Position numbers and translations under genes: made by a program. A stretch of DNA of 45,763 nt from Bacteroidota bacterium (lineage in GTDB: Bacteria; Bacteroidota; Bacteroidia; Chitinophagales; Chitinophagaceae): positions 1 to 45,763 of the forward strand of contig VGGR01000011.1 of assembly GCA_016868585.1 (NCBI GenBank). The letters run 5' to 3'. Positions 1 through 9,522 of the stretch are shown one piece after another; positions within the stretch are counted from its first letter, which is position 1; each line of letters begins with the position of its first letter. The notes under the pieces were generated by a model. That model made no database searches, was not told where the DNA came from, and worked only from the letters and a program-made list of their open reading frames with translations.

Positions 1-1
1 A

Positions 2-100
2 AAAAGAGCACTCATTAAACAGCAGTCCCTAAAAAGACGAAAACAACTATTTTTAAAAGAAAAAATCCTACATTTAAACAACGAAACTCTCTACAACTAA
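2..100 (+). CDS. C-terminal end of an unidentified upstream gene (partial)
   Basis: Reading from base 2, one frame stays open for 32 codons to a TAA at 98-100. The residues are mostly Lys, Leu, Gln, Arg and Glu, as in the last amphipathic helix of a larger protein. No family can be named from so little. It could be a chance open frame in AT-rich DNA. Confidence 0.3.
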   Translation, partial: KRALIKQQSLKRRKQLFLKEKILHLNNETLYN

Positions 101-219
101 ATCGTCCACTTTCTTTGACGACATACACCGAGCCAGAAGGGCCTAAAGGAAATTTTCCTTGGTCTGGAGTTTGTTTATTTACTAATTCTTTATCACTTTA
201 GTGGTGGATTGAAATTGCT

Positions 220-765
220 ATGAAAAGTGTTACCAAAATATCGATTCTTAACGGACTAATTTTACTAGGCTTGTCCTTAGCTGAATTTTTTGGTGTGCTA
301 AAATTTGATTTACTCTTTTCATACCAATGGCACAAACTACTTCATATCATTGGAGTGGTATTATTGATGGGAAATATGATTGTTGGACCGATTTGGTTTA
401 TGTATGCGTACAATTCAAAAGACAAACACCTACTGAAATTTGCTGGAAAGTTATTAGCGTTAACTGACCTTTATATTACTATACCCGGTATAGCACTAAC
501 TGTTATTAATGGATTGTTTCTTGCCTCAGCTTACGGGGGAACAAAAAATCAACCTTGGCTTTTTTATTCCATTATCTTATTATTTGTAATGTGGGTTTTA
601 TCAATTCCATTAATCTATATACAGGAAAAGATATATCAATCATTAAGCAAGGATTTTGACATCACTACCCTTTCTTCTCTTTTACTCCGCTGGGGTATCA
701 TGGGAACTATTATCATGATACCACCTGTTGTAATGTTTTACTTAATGGTTGTTAAGGCAGTTTGA
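220..765 (+). CDS. DUF2269-like integral membrane protein
   Basis: A 181-residue protein with about four strongly hydrophobic segments (roughly residues 8-28, 38-62, 78-105 and 115-135) and a fifth near the C-terminus (155-178). An HKLLHIIG stretch followed by a glycine-rich helix and a conserved-looking tryptophan resembles the DUF2269 family of predicted inner-membrane proteins, whose function is unknown. The ATG at 220 precedes the first membrane helix directly, so the start is reasonable. It converges on the GH3 gene with only 9 bases between the two stops, and is not part of that operon. The surrounding DNA is AT-rich. Family assignment is moderate; the function cannot be inferred. Confidence 0.6.
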   Translation: MKSVTKISILNGLILLGLSLAEFFGVLKFDLLFSYQWHKLLHIIGVVLLMGNMIVGPIWFMYAYNSKDKHLLKFAGKLLALTDLYITIPGIALTVINGLFLASAYGGTKNQPWLFYSIILLFVMWVLSIPLIYIQEKIYQSLSKDFDITTLSSLLLRWGIMGTIIMIPPVVMFYLMVVKAV

Positions 766-774
766 ATTACTATT

Positions 775-3072
775 TTATTTATTCCAATTAACAACTCCTT
801 TTTTCAAGTCTGCTGAATTGGCTCCGATCATGATCTCAAACTCTCCGGACTCCCACGTGTGTTTCAGCTCATAATTATAAAACTTCAGGTCTTCGATGGT
901 AATAGGAAAGGTAACTACTTTAGATTCGCCAGCCCTTAAGGCAATCTTTTCAAATCCTTTTAGTTCCTTCACCGGACGGGTAACAGACCCTACCAGATCA
1001 CGGATATACAACTGTACCGTTTCTTTTCCATAACGATCTCCAGTATTAGTAACAGTTACGGAAGCAAACAAAGTGTCTGCCGACTGTAGTGATTTTTTAC
1101 TGAGTTGTAATTCGCCGTAATTAAATGTGGTATAGCTTAACCCATATCCAAAGGGATACAGGGGATTATTACTTACATCCAAATAGTTAGATCGAAATTT
1201 TGAGAACCAAGGTGAATTTAGCGGACGACCGGTATTTTTTTGCCCATAGAAAAGAGGTACCTGTCCTACATGTTGGGGGAAACTGGTGGTCAATTTACCT
1301 GAGGGGTTTACTTCCCCGAATAGCACATCTGCAATAGCATACCCTGCTTCACTTCCGGCAAACCAAACATTAAGAATAGCTGGGATATTAGCATGTTCCC
1401 AAGTGAGCGTTAGCGGGCGACCGGTAAAAAGAACTAATACAATTGGTTTCCCGGTTGTCACCAACGCTTTTAATAAATCTTGCTGTGCCTTTGGAATCCC
1501 GATATCCGCACGGCTGCTGCTCTCTCCACTCATTTCAGCAGATTCTCCTAGAGCCGCAACGATCACATCTGCTTGTTTGGCTATTTCCAACGCCTCTGCA
1601 ATCATGACTTCCGCAGGACGCGAATCTCTGTGTAACGATCTGCCAAACATTCCTGCACGCTCTTCAAACAAACTGTCATAATCCAGATTAGCACCTCTGG
1701 CAATAAGAATGTTTGCCTTATTGCCTACAACCTCTTTTAATCCTGCGTATAACGAAACAGCGTTATCTAAATTAGCAGCTACACTCCAGGTGCCAGGCAT
1801 ATTCTTTTTGTTATTAGCCAAGGGCCCTACCAAAGCAATGGTTCCTTTTTGTTGAAGAGGTAGCACTGTTTGTTTTTTTTCAATTCCCATTGGGGCATTG
1901 CGCAATAACACAAAACTTTCTGCCGCAATAGCGCGAGCTTCACTGCGATGCGCGCTAGAAAACACTTCTTTTTGTACTCGATCGGCACTTCCATAACGGT
2001 AAGGGTTATTAAAAAGACCCAGTTTATATTTGGCTTCTAGTATACGCCTACATGCAGCATCTATTTCTGCCTGCGTAATTTTTCCTTCTTTTAACGATTG
2101 AGGAATTGTAGTTAACAGTCCTTCTCCCACCATATCCATATCAATGCCAGCACGTAATGCCATAGCAGAAACATGTTGCAAATTTCCCACTCCATGATCA
2201 ATCATCTCATTAATACCGGTATAGTCGGTAACTATAAAACCCTTGAATCCCCATTGCTTACGTAGCACATTGGTAAGCAACCACCGGTTTCCGGTAGCAG
2301 GAATTCCTTCTACTTCATTGAAAGAAGCCATCACCGAAGCAGCACCCGCATCAACCGCCGCTTTATAAGGAGGAAAATAATCATTATACATTCGTTGACG
2401 ACTCATATCTACCGTATGATAATCGCGTCCGGACTCAGCAGCTCCATATAATGCGTAGTGCTTGACGCAAGACAAGATTTGATTTGCACTAGTAAGGTCC
2501 CCCTGATAACCACGTACCATTGCTTTTGCTACCATAGACCCTAGAAAAGGATCTTCACCGCTTCCCTCTGCAATTCTTCCCCATCTTGCGTCTCGAGCAA
2601 TATCTACCATAGGAGAAAATGTCCAGTTAATTCCGTCGGCGCTTGCTTCTATAGCGGCAATTCTGGCTGTTCGTTCGATCAAGGGCATATTCCAAGTGCA
2701 ACTAAGTCCTAAAGGAATTGGAAACACCGTTTCATATCCATGTATTACATCCATGCCAAACAGTAAAGGGATTTTCAACCTGCTTTGCTCCACCGCAATC
2801 CGCTGTACATCATGAATCTTTGCTACCGATTTAATATTGAAGAGTCCTCCCACTTTTCCCGCTCGGATTTTGGCAGCAATATCTGAACTCTGCGCTTGAC
2901 CGGTAACAATATCGCCACTGCCCGGCAAATTCAATTGACCCAATTTTTCTTCCAAAGTCATTTTTCGCATCAGCCCATCAATAAACAACTTCATAGTTGC
3001 GTCAGGAGTGGTCTGTGCAGTTACTAACAAAGAAAAAAATAGGGAACCAAGCAGAGAAAAGAATAGTTTCAT
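775..3072 (-). CDS. bglX: Glycoside hydrolase family 3 beta-glucosidase, secreted
   Basis: A 765-residue protein of usual BglX length with a signal peptide (residues 1-19, cleavage after VTAQ). The GH3 N-terminal barrel spans about 30-360, with KHYALYG at 204-210 and the probable nucleophile Asp283 in FIVTDYTG. The GH3 C-terminal alpha/beta domain follows (about 390-620), then a fibronectin-III-like domain at the end (about 680-755). Such enzymes remove glucose from the non-reducing ends of beta-gluco-oligosaccharides, usually in the periplasm. It is the last gene of the minus-strand glycan operon, 82 bases after the GH43 gene, and would finish the digestion begun by the upstream GH144-like and GH30 enzymes. 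Linkage preference (beta-1,2, -1,3 or -1,6) cannot be read from the sequence. Confidence 0.93.
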   Translation of the reverse strand: MKLFFSLLGSLFFSLLVTAQTTPDATMKLFIDGLMRKMTLEEKLGQLNLPGSGDIVTGQAQSSDIAAKIRAGKVGGLFNIKSVAKIHDVQRIAVEQSRLKIPLLFGMDVIHGYETVFPIPLGLSCTWNMPLIERTARIAAIEASADGINWTFSPMVDIARDARWGRIAEGSGEDPFLGSMVAKAMVRGYQGDLTSANQILSCVKHYALYGAAESGRDYHTVDMSRQRMYNDYFPPYKAAVDAGAASVMASFNEVEGIPATGNRWLLTNVLRKQWGFKGFIVTDYTGINEMIDHGVGNLQHVSAMALRAGIDMDMVGEGLLTTIPQSLKEGKITQAEIDAACRRILEAKYKLGLFNNPYRYGSADRVQKEVFSSAHRSEARAIAAESFVLLRNAPMGIEKKQTVLPLQQKGTIALVGPLANNKKNMPGTWSVAANLDNAVSLYAGLKEVVGNKANILIARGANLDYDSLFEERAGMFGRSLHRDSRPAEVMIAEALEIAKQADVIVAALGESAEMSGESSSRADIGIPKAQQDLLKALVTTGKPIVLVLFTGRPLTLTWEHANIPAILNVWFAGSEAGYAIADVLFGEVNPSGKLTTSFPQHVGQVPLFYGQKNTGRPLNSPWFSKFRSNYLDVSNNPLYPFGYGLSYTTFNYGELQLSKKSLQSADTLFASVTVTNTGDRYGKETVQLYIRDLVGSVTRPVKELKGFEKIALRAGESKVVTFPITIEDLKFYNYELKHTWESGEFEIMIGANSADLKKGVVNWNK

Positions 3073-3154
3073 AATACGCGGATTAATAAATAAAGTTATG
3101 TAAGTAAGTGTGTTTGTTAAAAAAACATAGTACTGCTAAATTTTTCATGATAAT

Positions 3155-4930
3155 CTATTCAGCTTTGATAATTGGAGATCGGCTACTCACCCCATTTTCG
3201 TTGATAGATTCGATAGTATAATAATAAGTTTTTTGGCTGTCCATGGCTTTCATCCAGTACTCATTATTGGAATGCACCATAATACAGGTATACAGTTTTT
3301 CGGGATGTGTACCATAATGAATATTATAAGCAAAAGCATGGTCAACGGGCTTCCATTTGATAAAGGCACTACGTTTATCTTTCTCGGTTCGAAGTACAAT
3401 AAATTGTTGAACAGGATCGGGCTTTGCTCCATTCCCATTGCCAAAAACCCGCAATCCACTAATAGCAAATTTGCCAGTGGGCATATGCACATTCAATAGT
3501 TTAATATAGCGTGCTTGAATCGGTGCGGTTAGTTCCACATAATCGTGGGGCACATCGGTAGTATTTTGACTCTTGTCAACCAGTACATTCCATTTTTCGC
3601 CATTCAAAGAATAATATAAAATGTATTGATGGTATTGTCCTGTTACTTTTCCCAAACAATTGCTATCTACTTCTTGATCGGCATAATTTAATTGAATGGC
3701 ATTGACTGTTGACACCTGCCCAAGGTCAGTCTGTATCCATTCCCCTTTGTTGCCTGAAGCTGCACTCCAATAAGTTTTAATCAATTCATCCACTGCCCCA
3801 TTAGGCAAGTAGCCTCCATAAGTAGAAGATACCTGCACGGGCTTATTATAATTAAGCAACATCCATCCCGTAAACCAATCAGGTCTGTCGCTACTCTCTT
3901 GTAGGCCCGGACGCTTACCTGGCAAATAATGCGGATAATCTCCAAAAGTGGTATTACAATACATCACATCGTCCTTATCAAAGCCCGTGGGCCAGATTCC
4001 TAGCCTTCTTTCAAAAGTGTTCTTCACCGATACCACCGTAGTAGATATGTGCCAATAGTTTTGTTGATTATCCTGAAAAGTAGCTCCATGTCCGGCACCG
4101 CGTACAAAGCCGCCAAGCTTCATGCTAAGCGGATCCGACTGGGGTGTAAAATAACCTAATGGATTATCCCCCACCAATAAGCCATCCGCATAGCCACTAA
4201 ACTCTGTGCCTGGTGCTCCATACTGTAAATAATACTTGTTCTTATACTTGGTCATATGAGACCCTTCAATAAAAGGATCCAGAAAAGTATTATCCATATG
4301 TTCTCCAAAACGTTGCCACCCATATCGCCAAGGTTCCAGCGCATACATTTCTTTTCGGGTGTCGATCGGCTGAAATGATTTACGATTCAATTCAATTCCA
4401 TACATAGGAAATTTATTACTACTTCCGTTGTACATATATAATCGGCCGTTATCATCGGTGAAAAAGGAAGGATCCCATCCACCAATATTAAAAGAGTCTA
4501 CCAATGGTTTCCATTGATTATTCTTTGGGTCGGTACTCATCCAAATAGAAAACTTACTGGTATAGGTAGAACCAAATACAATCATGGTATCTCCTATAAC
4601 GCCCACGGCTGGTGCACAGAGTTCGTCATAACCCTCATTCCAAGGTCGAAGAAATTTTCGGGAATGAAATGTCCATTTAGCTAGATCTGAACTATGCCAA
4701 TATCCCCATTGGTTGGTGCTAAATAAATAAAAGTCTCCTTTATAATTGACAATAACAGGATCTGCGGTGGTACGATGCCGGCCCCAGGTAGAAAAATTAG
4801 GAATGGGCGTATAGCCATAATCAATATTAATTGGATTGCAATACGTTGTTGGTGTTGGAGCAATTGCTACCTGCGCCTGTATAGTCTGCAAAACGAATAT
4901 GGCAATTGTTAACCCTATTATTTTTTTCAT
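3155..4930 (-). CDS. Glycoside hydrolase family 43 with discoidin (F5/8C) and FN3 domains
   Basis: A 591-residue secreted protein with a signal peptide ending near residue 20 (TIQAQ). The five-bladed GH43 domain covers about 28-345. The expected catalytic triad is visible: Asp57 in ADPVI, Asp153 in WDPSFF and Glu222 in IEGSHM. A discoidin/F5-8C-like carbohydrate-binding domain follows (about 365-497), then an FN3-like domain (about 505-591). GH43 enzymes usually act on arabinosides, xylosides or galactosides, so its presence in an otherwise beta-glucan set suggests either a branched substrate or an atypical subfamily. It lies 15 bases downstream of the GH144-like gene and is co-directional, so probably co-transcribed. 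The exact subfamily is uncertain. Confidence 0.85.
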   Translation of the reverse strand: MKKIIGLTIAIFVLQTIQAQVAIAPTPTTYCNPINIDYGYTPIPNFSTWGRHRTTADPVIVNYKGDFYLFSTNQWGYWHSSDLAKWTFHSRKFLRPWNEGYDELCAPAVGVIGDTMIVFGSTYTSKFSIWMSTDPKNNQWKPLVDSFNIGGWDPSFFTDDNGRLYMYNGSSNKFPMYGIELNRKSFQPIDTRKEMYALEPWRYGWQRFGEHMDNTFLDPFIEGSHMTKYKNKYYLQYGAPGTEFSGYADGLLVGDNPLGYFTPQSDPLSMKLGGFVRGAGHGATFQDNQQNYWHISTTVVSVKNTFERRLGIWPTGFDKDDVMYCNTTFGDYPHYLPGKRPGLQESSDRPDWFTGWMLLNYNKPVQVSSTYGGYLPNGAVDELIKTYWSAASGNKGEWIQTDLGQVSTVNAIQLNYADQEVDSNCLGKVTGQYHQYILYYSLNGEKWNVLVDKSQNTTDVPHDYVELTAPIQARYIKLLNVHMPTGKFAISGLRVFGNGNGAKPDPVQQFIVLRTEKDKRSAFIKWKPVDHAFAYNIHYGTHPEKLYTCIMVHSNNEYWMKAMDSQKTYYYTIESINENGVSSRSPIIKAE

Positions 4931-4945
4931 ATTCGTGATTATTAA

Positions 4946-6613
4946 TTATAAATAGGGAGCCGTAAAGCCCAGATTGCGCATTCCTGCTTTCACTTCAGGA
5001 CAACTGGTGAATAAATTCCAAAGCAATCCACTTCGGTAATTTTCAATCATAATAATAATTGGACCTTGGTCGATGGCCAGAAAAGAAGAAGCAAACCAAG
5101 GAGTACCTAAAGAAAAGGCATCCACAAAGCCATAGCTCTTCCAGATCTTGTCACCTAACACATAATAAAAGAATTGAAGAGCTGCCATAGACTCTGCAGG
5201 AGTATAAGGAAAAGACGATAAGGCGGCAGTAGGGGCAATCACTCCTCTGTCATTAGTGGGAGAGCTGGCTGTATAGCCATCTTGAATATCGCTGGCTGTT
5301 AGTCCCCAAACAGAATCGCTGTACCCGGAGGCTCCATTTTGATTTGCCATACAATAACCTTGGTTGATCAAAGTGTGATTTCGGGTTTGAGTCTGATAAT
5401 TAGCATAGGTATCACTAAGTCCATTTGGATTGATCCCTAAAAAAGAATAATGGGAAAAAAATAAAGGCCCCCCGGCTGTTTCACCCAATGGGAGAGTGTG
5501 TCCGTAATAAGTATTGCCGTTGACTATAGCTCCATTTCTTGCCCATCCATTATGATAAACAGTAGCGGGAATACCATAGGTTGTAGAAGAAGCCGCTAAT
5601 ACGTAGGTGATCAAGCATTCATTCCATCCGCGAATTGGCATATTCATATCCCAATTATAATTGGGACTCCAATGCCAATAGAGCACTTGTTCGTTGTTTT
5701 TTCTAAACCAATTCCACTCTACTCGTTCAGCAATGGTATTGATATCATTACGCAAAGTAAGCTCCGCAGTTCCGGGATCATTAAAAAATTGCCTAACCGT
5801 TAACAATCCTTGTATCAAATAGGAAGTTTCCACCAAGTCTGCCCCATTATCTTTTGCGCTAAACGGAACCACTATTCCTGTAGTTCCATTTAACCAATGC
5901 GGATAAGCTCCATGAAATGTTTGTGCGGTATTTTTCAGGAAACCAACAATCGTTTGCAATCGTGCCAAGCCCTGTGCACGAGTAATAAATCCTCTATTGA
6001 TAGCCGTAACTATTGCCATCAATCCAAAACCGGATCCTCCTGAAGTAACAATCTCTCCTGAAGTATTGCGTTCTCTGGCTAACCCACTTACCGGATGTGC
6101 AAAGTCCCAAAAGTATTTAAAGGTTTGTTGTTGTACGCGATCTAATAATTGTTCATTGGTCAACGTTGGAAATTTTCTGGAGGAGTCAATGGCTGTAATA
6201 AAACTTTTGTCAAACCCTGCCGTAAAACTTCCTCCATTGACAGACTTCAATGTGGTTAGCACTTTGAACTTATGTAGAGAAATTCCTGCTAAAGCCGCAG
6301 AAGGCTGAATCAATAATTGTGAATCTCCTCGTTCATAATTCAATGAGAAAGGAATTGCATCGCCAATCCCATCCGTATAAATCAGTGTATTGGAAGTAGT
6401 GGCTCTGTTAACAGGCGCTGAGAAAAGTAAGCGAATCACACCTGCTCTTCCCACGTTATGTTTACCCTCATAAAAATCTTGCCCCATTAATGTAGCGGAA
6501 CGCAGCGTTAGTGCCAGTACAGGAGGAGGTGGTGGTGGAACTGGATTGGGTTTGTTACAATTTCCACCAGTGAAAATTCCAAACAATAATAATAATGCAA
6601 TGAATAATCTCAT
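4946..6613 (-). CDS. PF10091 'glycoamylase' family lipoprotein, GH144-like beta-glucanase
   Basis: A 555-residue lipoprotein; the lipobox Cys is residue 19. A proline run follows, then an Ig-like domain resembling Big_5/SbsA (about 35-145), then the all-helical PF10091 domain (about 155-555) with NTSGEIVTSGGSGFG, YPHWLN and RGWNE signatures. The family is often named glucoamylase, but the characterised relatives in GH144, including one from Chitinophaga, are endo-beta-1,2-glucanases. An endo-acting beta-glucanase is therefore the better guess here. The start ATG overlaps the last base of the upstream GH30 stop codon, showing tight translational coupling. The lipid anchor suggests placement at the outer membrane or cell surface. 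Confidence 0.82.
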   Translation of the reverse strand: MRLFIALLLLFGIFTGGNCNKPNPVPPPPPPVLALTLRSATLMGQDFYEGKHNVGRAGVIRLLFSAPVNRATTSNTLIYTDGIGDAIPFSLNYERGDSQLLIQPSAALAGISLHKFKVLTTLKSVNGGSFTAGFDKSFITAIDSSRKFPTLTNEQLLDRVQQQTFKYFWDFAHPVSGLARERNTSGEIVTSGGSGFGLMAIVTAINRGFITRAQGLARLQTIVGFLKNTAQTFHGAYPHWLNGTTGIVVPFSAKDNGADLVETSYLIQGLLTVRQFFNDPGTAELTLRNDINTIAERVEWNWFRKNNEQVLYWHWSPNYNWDMNMPIRGWNECLITYVLAASSTTYGIPATVYHNGWARNGAIVNGNTYYGHTLPLGETAGGPLFFSHYSFLGINPNGLSDTYANYQTQTRNHTLINQGYCMANQNGASGYSDSVWGLTASDIQDGYTASSPTNDRGVIAPTAALSSFPYTPAESMAALQFFYYVLGDKIWKSYGFVDAFSLGTPWFASSFLAIDQGPIIIMIENYRSGLLWNLFTSCPEVKAGMRNLGFTAPYL

Positions 6614-8076
6614 TATCGAATGATATAACTATTGATGGAGTGAGGACGGGCTGTGCTTTGCACCGCCTGGCCGTCGATCCAGAGGTACATCGGGGTGTTA
6701 TTGGAAGTTTCATTCATCACCACTACCACAACCGAGTAATCAGGATTAATAAAAGCTGTAGAAAGTAGTTGGCTGCGACTAGGCGCTGTAGCAATGCGCT
6801 TGGCTCCTGGCTGAATGAACTTGGAGAAGTGCCCAATATAATAATAGGCATTTGTGTAGATCAATATTCCGTTCTCTGTATCTCCATGGACAGGTGCAAA
6901 ACAAAAATTGCCTACATGATTAGGACCACCCGTTTCATCCAATAAAATATTCCAGTCCGTAAATCCTGTCATCCCATTATTAAAATCGTTGATCATGCTG
7001 CGTCCATACTCTTCTCCCAACACCCAAGCCTTATATCGGGTAACATCAAAACTTTCTGCACAGCCTTCAGTAAATAATAAAGGTTTATTGGGCCATGCCT
7101 CATGCACTCTTTTGATATTATCGTACATGGGTTTTCCGCCACTCCAATCTTCGTACCAGTGATAACCGATCCCCCAAGCATATTTTTCAATTTCAGGATC
7201 TTTAAAATAAGTTTGAGCTCGTTGGTAGATCAAATCCCGATTATGATCCCATAAAATAATTTTTTTATCCTTCAATCCTTCACGATGCATGGTAGGGCCC
7301 AGACACTTCACTAAAAAATCTCTTTCTTCCTCGGCTTCATATATGCAACTTTCCCAACGCTGCGTAGCCATTGGTTCATTTTGAACGGAAATCCCCCAAA
7401 CCGGAATTCCTTCTTGTTCATAAGCCTTGATAAACTTTGTATAATAAAGCGCCCAACTATCATAAAATGCTGGCAATAATTTTCCACCATGCAGCATATC
7501 GTTATTAGATTTCATCCATGCGGGAGGGCTCCAGGGGCTACCATAAAAAGTAAGCGCTCCACCGGCCGCTTTCATGGCCTCCTTGATAAAAGGAATTTTG
7601 TAGCGTCGATCTGGCGCAATATCAAAACTGGATAATGAAGTGTCACCGTTCTTTACATACGTGTAAGAACCACTACTAAAGTCGCAGCTATTAATATTAG
7701 TTCTGGCAATGGTGTATCCTAACCCTTTTTCTTTATCAAAGTGTGCAGTTAAGAATTCCTGTTGTGTTTCCTTGGGAAGTTTGTAAAATGTTTCTGCGGC
7801 CGCATCTGTTAAAGCCGCCCCTACGCCCATATAAGATTGAAATGTTTTGGTGGGATCTACAAAGATCATCACTTCTGTTTCAAGGGGCTGCCCTTTTTTA
7901 GCAAAAGACAAAGAATCGGTTAGCGTTAATCGTAGATCGGTACTATCCGCGGTCGAATACACCCATACTTTTTTACCATCTGTATTGTAAGAGGCGGTTG
8001 TAGCTGCCTGGTGGGGAGTAGAGGTGCAGGAATTCAACAAACCCGCTACGATCCATGCTGCAAATAATTTTTTCAT
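6613..8076 (-). CDS. GH30 family beta-glucanase/glucosylceramidase-like lipoprotein (copy 1)
   Basis: A 487-residue lipoprotein with the lipobox Cys at residue 17 (LLNSC). GH30 clan-A signatures are clear: GVGAALTDAAAE near 84-95, SPWSPPAWMKSN at 180-191, the acid/base Glu234 in VQNEP and the nucleophile Glu337 in LLFTEG. A beta-sandwich domain closes the protein. Bacteroidota GH30 enzymes of this type often cleave beta-1,6-glucan or related beta-glucosides. It sits between a second, clearly different GH30 and the PF10091 gene, overlapping the latter by one base. The two GH30 copies share only motif-level similarity, so they are old paralogues or independent recruits, not a recent duplication. 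Confidence 0.9.
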   Translation of the reverse strand: MKKLFAAWIVAGLLNSCTSTPHQAATTASYNTDGKKVWVYSTADSTDLRLTLTDSLSFAKKGQPLETEVMIFVDPTKTFQSYMGVGAALTDAAAETFYKLPKETQQEFLTAHFDKEKGLGYTIARTNINSCDFSSGSYTYVKNGDTSLSSFDIAPDRRYKIPFIKEAMKAAGGALTFYGSPWSPPAWMKSNNDMLHGGKLLPAFYDSWALYYTKFIKAYEQEGIPVWGISVQNEPMATQRWESCIYEAEEERDFLVKCLGPTMHREGLKDKKIILWDHNRDLIYQRAQTYFKDPEIEKYAWGIGYHWYEDWSGGKPMYDNIKRVHEAWPNKPLLFTEGCAESFDVTRYKAWVLGEEYGRSMINDFNNGMTGFTDWNILLDETGGPNHVGNFCFAPVHGDTENGILIYTNAYYYIGHFSKFIQPGAKRIATAPSRSQLLSTAFINPDYSVVVVVMNETSNNTPMYLWIDGQAVQSTARPHSINSYIIR

Positions 8077-8094
8077 AAAGATTTATTTTATTGC

Positions 8095-9519
8095 TCACCA
8101 GCTATAAGTAGCCACGGACTGAGCTGATAGTGTGTGAATAGCGGTTTGATTTTTATATCCAATAGCAAAAGTGATAGGATTATCTCCTTCATTGAGCGCA
8201 ATCATTACTTTTTTCCCATCTGGTCTTTTAAATGTTACTTGATGCACTCCCTCAATAACATCGGAACCAATACGAACGGAACCTGGAATTACCAGTTTGC
8301 TGGCTTGTGCAATAATATAATAGCTAACGTTACGTGTATACGTTGACCCATCAATAGTAACCGCGCCCTTGCATTCTGTACATCCTCCGGGAGTGTGAGG
8401 GCCATAGGTTGGATCGTTTGCCAAATTCCATTCCAAGGCAATTCGACTCCAATTACGCATGGCGCCAATAATCACGTTTTTAGTATGCCAAATTAAATCA
8501 CCACCAAAATTTCCATTGGCACCGGTCCACTGCTCGGTGAAGTATAAATTTTTATCAGGATGTGCAGCATGTACACCCGATAAGGCTCCTATATTCCCCG
8601 CGTATAAATGAAAAGCAGCGCCATTAACGTATGCTTTAGCAGCAGGATCGTTCATTATACTGATGGGATAATTTGGGTTATCGCAGTTGTGATCCCACAC
8701 GATGATTTTAGTGGTTATTCCTGCTGCACCAAAAGCAGGGCCTAAATGATTTTTAATAAAATCAGTTTGTTGCGCAGCGGTCATCAACATGCTGGGATTA
8801 TTGCCCCCATGCTCCGGTTCATTTTGCACCGTAACCGCATCTATGGTAATCCCTTTACTCTTCATCAATTGTATGTACTTCACAAAATATTGGGCATAAC
8901 TACTGTAATAAGTTGGTAACAAATTGCCTCCAATTGAACTGCCATTGGACTTCATCCAGGCAGGTGCACTCCAAGGCGAGCCCATGATTTTAATAGAGGG
9001 ATTCAGTTGTAAAATTTCTTTGAGCACCGGAATCAAATCAACCGTATCAGCCGCTAAGGTAAATTGCGTTAAGGAAGGATCTGTTTGACCTGATGGAAGA
9101 TCGTTATAACTAAATACCGACGGGCTAAGATCAGAAGCTCCAATACTAATACGCAAATAACTAACCCCTAAATCCGTTGGACCATTTCCAAAAAATTCTT
9201 TTAACACAGTTGCTCGAGCCGGTGCTACCATACGATTTAACAAGTAAGCACTGCCTCCCGTTAATGTATATCCAAAACCATCTATCGTTTGCAAAGTGGT
9301 AGTAGTGTCAATATTGATCACCGGAACAGTTACTGACCCTGCGTTAAATTGAATCGCAGGCGTTTGTTTTTCAAATAGTACAGTTCCATTGGCTTTAGTT
9401 ATCCAAGCTTCTACCGATCCAACACTGGCAGGAAGAGTGCTATCCTTTTCCTTTTTTTTACAAACACCAAAAACAAAAAACAGAAAAGATAGTGACGCAA
9501 TTAATTTAATGTTGCTCAT
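8095..9519 (-). CDS. GH30 family glycosidase lipoprotein (copy 2)
   Basis: A 474-residue lipoprotein with lipobox Cys20 (FVFGVC) followed by a lysine-rich spacer. GH30 motifs are present: TIDGFGYTLTGGSA at 78-91, SPWSAPAWMKSN at 181-192, acid/base Glu234 in VQNEP and nucleophile Glu329 in LYFTEQ. Catalytic spacing is almost the same as in the neighbouring GH30, but the intervening sequence differs strongly, which suggests a different linkage or chain-length preference. The gene starts 3 bases after the haloperoxidase-like gene ends and is followed 18 bases later by the other GH30, so all three are probably on one transcript. Confidence 0.9.
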   Translation of the reverse strand: MSNIKLIASLSFLFFVFGVCKKKEKDSTLPASVGSVEAWITKANGTVLFEKQTPAIQFNAGSVTVPVINIDTTTTLQTIDGFGYTLTGGSAYLLNRMVAPARATVLKEFFGNGPTDLGVSYLRISIGASDLSPSVFSYNDLPSGQTDPSLTQFTLAADTVDLIPVLKEILQLNPSIKIMGSPWSAPAWMKSNGSSIGGNLLPTYYSSYAQYFVKYIQLMKSKGITIDAVTVQNEPEHGGNNPSMLMTAAQQTDFIKNHLGPAFGAAGITTKIIVWDHNCDNPNYPISIMNDPAAKAYVNGAAFHLYAGNIGALSGVHAAHPDKNLYFTEQWTGANGNFGGDLIWHTKNVIIGAMRNWSRIALEWNLANDPTYGPHTPGGCTECKGAVTIDGSTYTRNVSYYIIAQASKLVIPGSVRIGSDVIEGVHQVTFKRPDGKKVMIALNEGDNPITFAIGYKNQTAIHTLSAQSVATYSW

Positions 9520-9522
9520 TCT

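Noticed and set aside
4946-6613. True glucoamylase acting on starch
   Set aside because: The PF10091 family name is historical; characterised relatives are beta-1,2-glucanases and the neighbours are beta-glucan enzymes.
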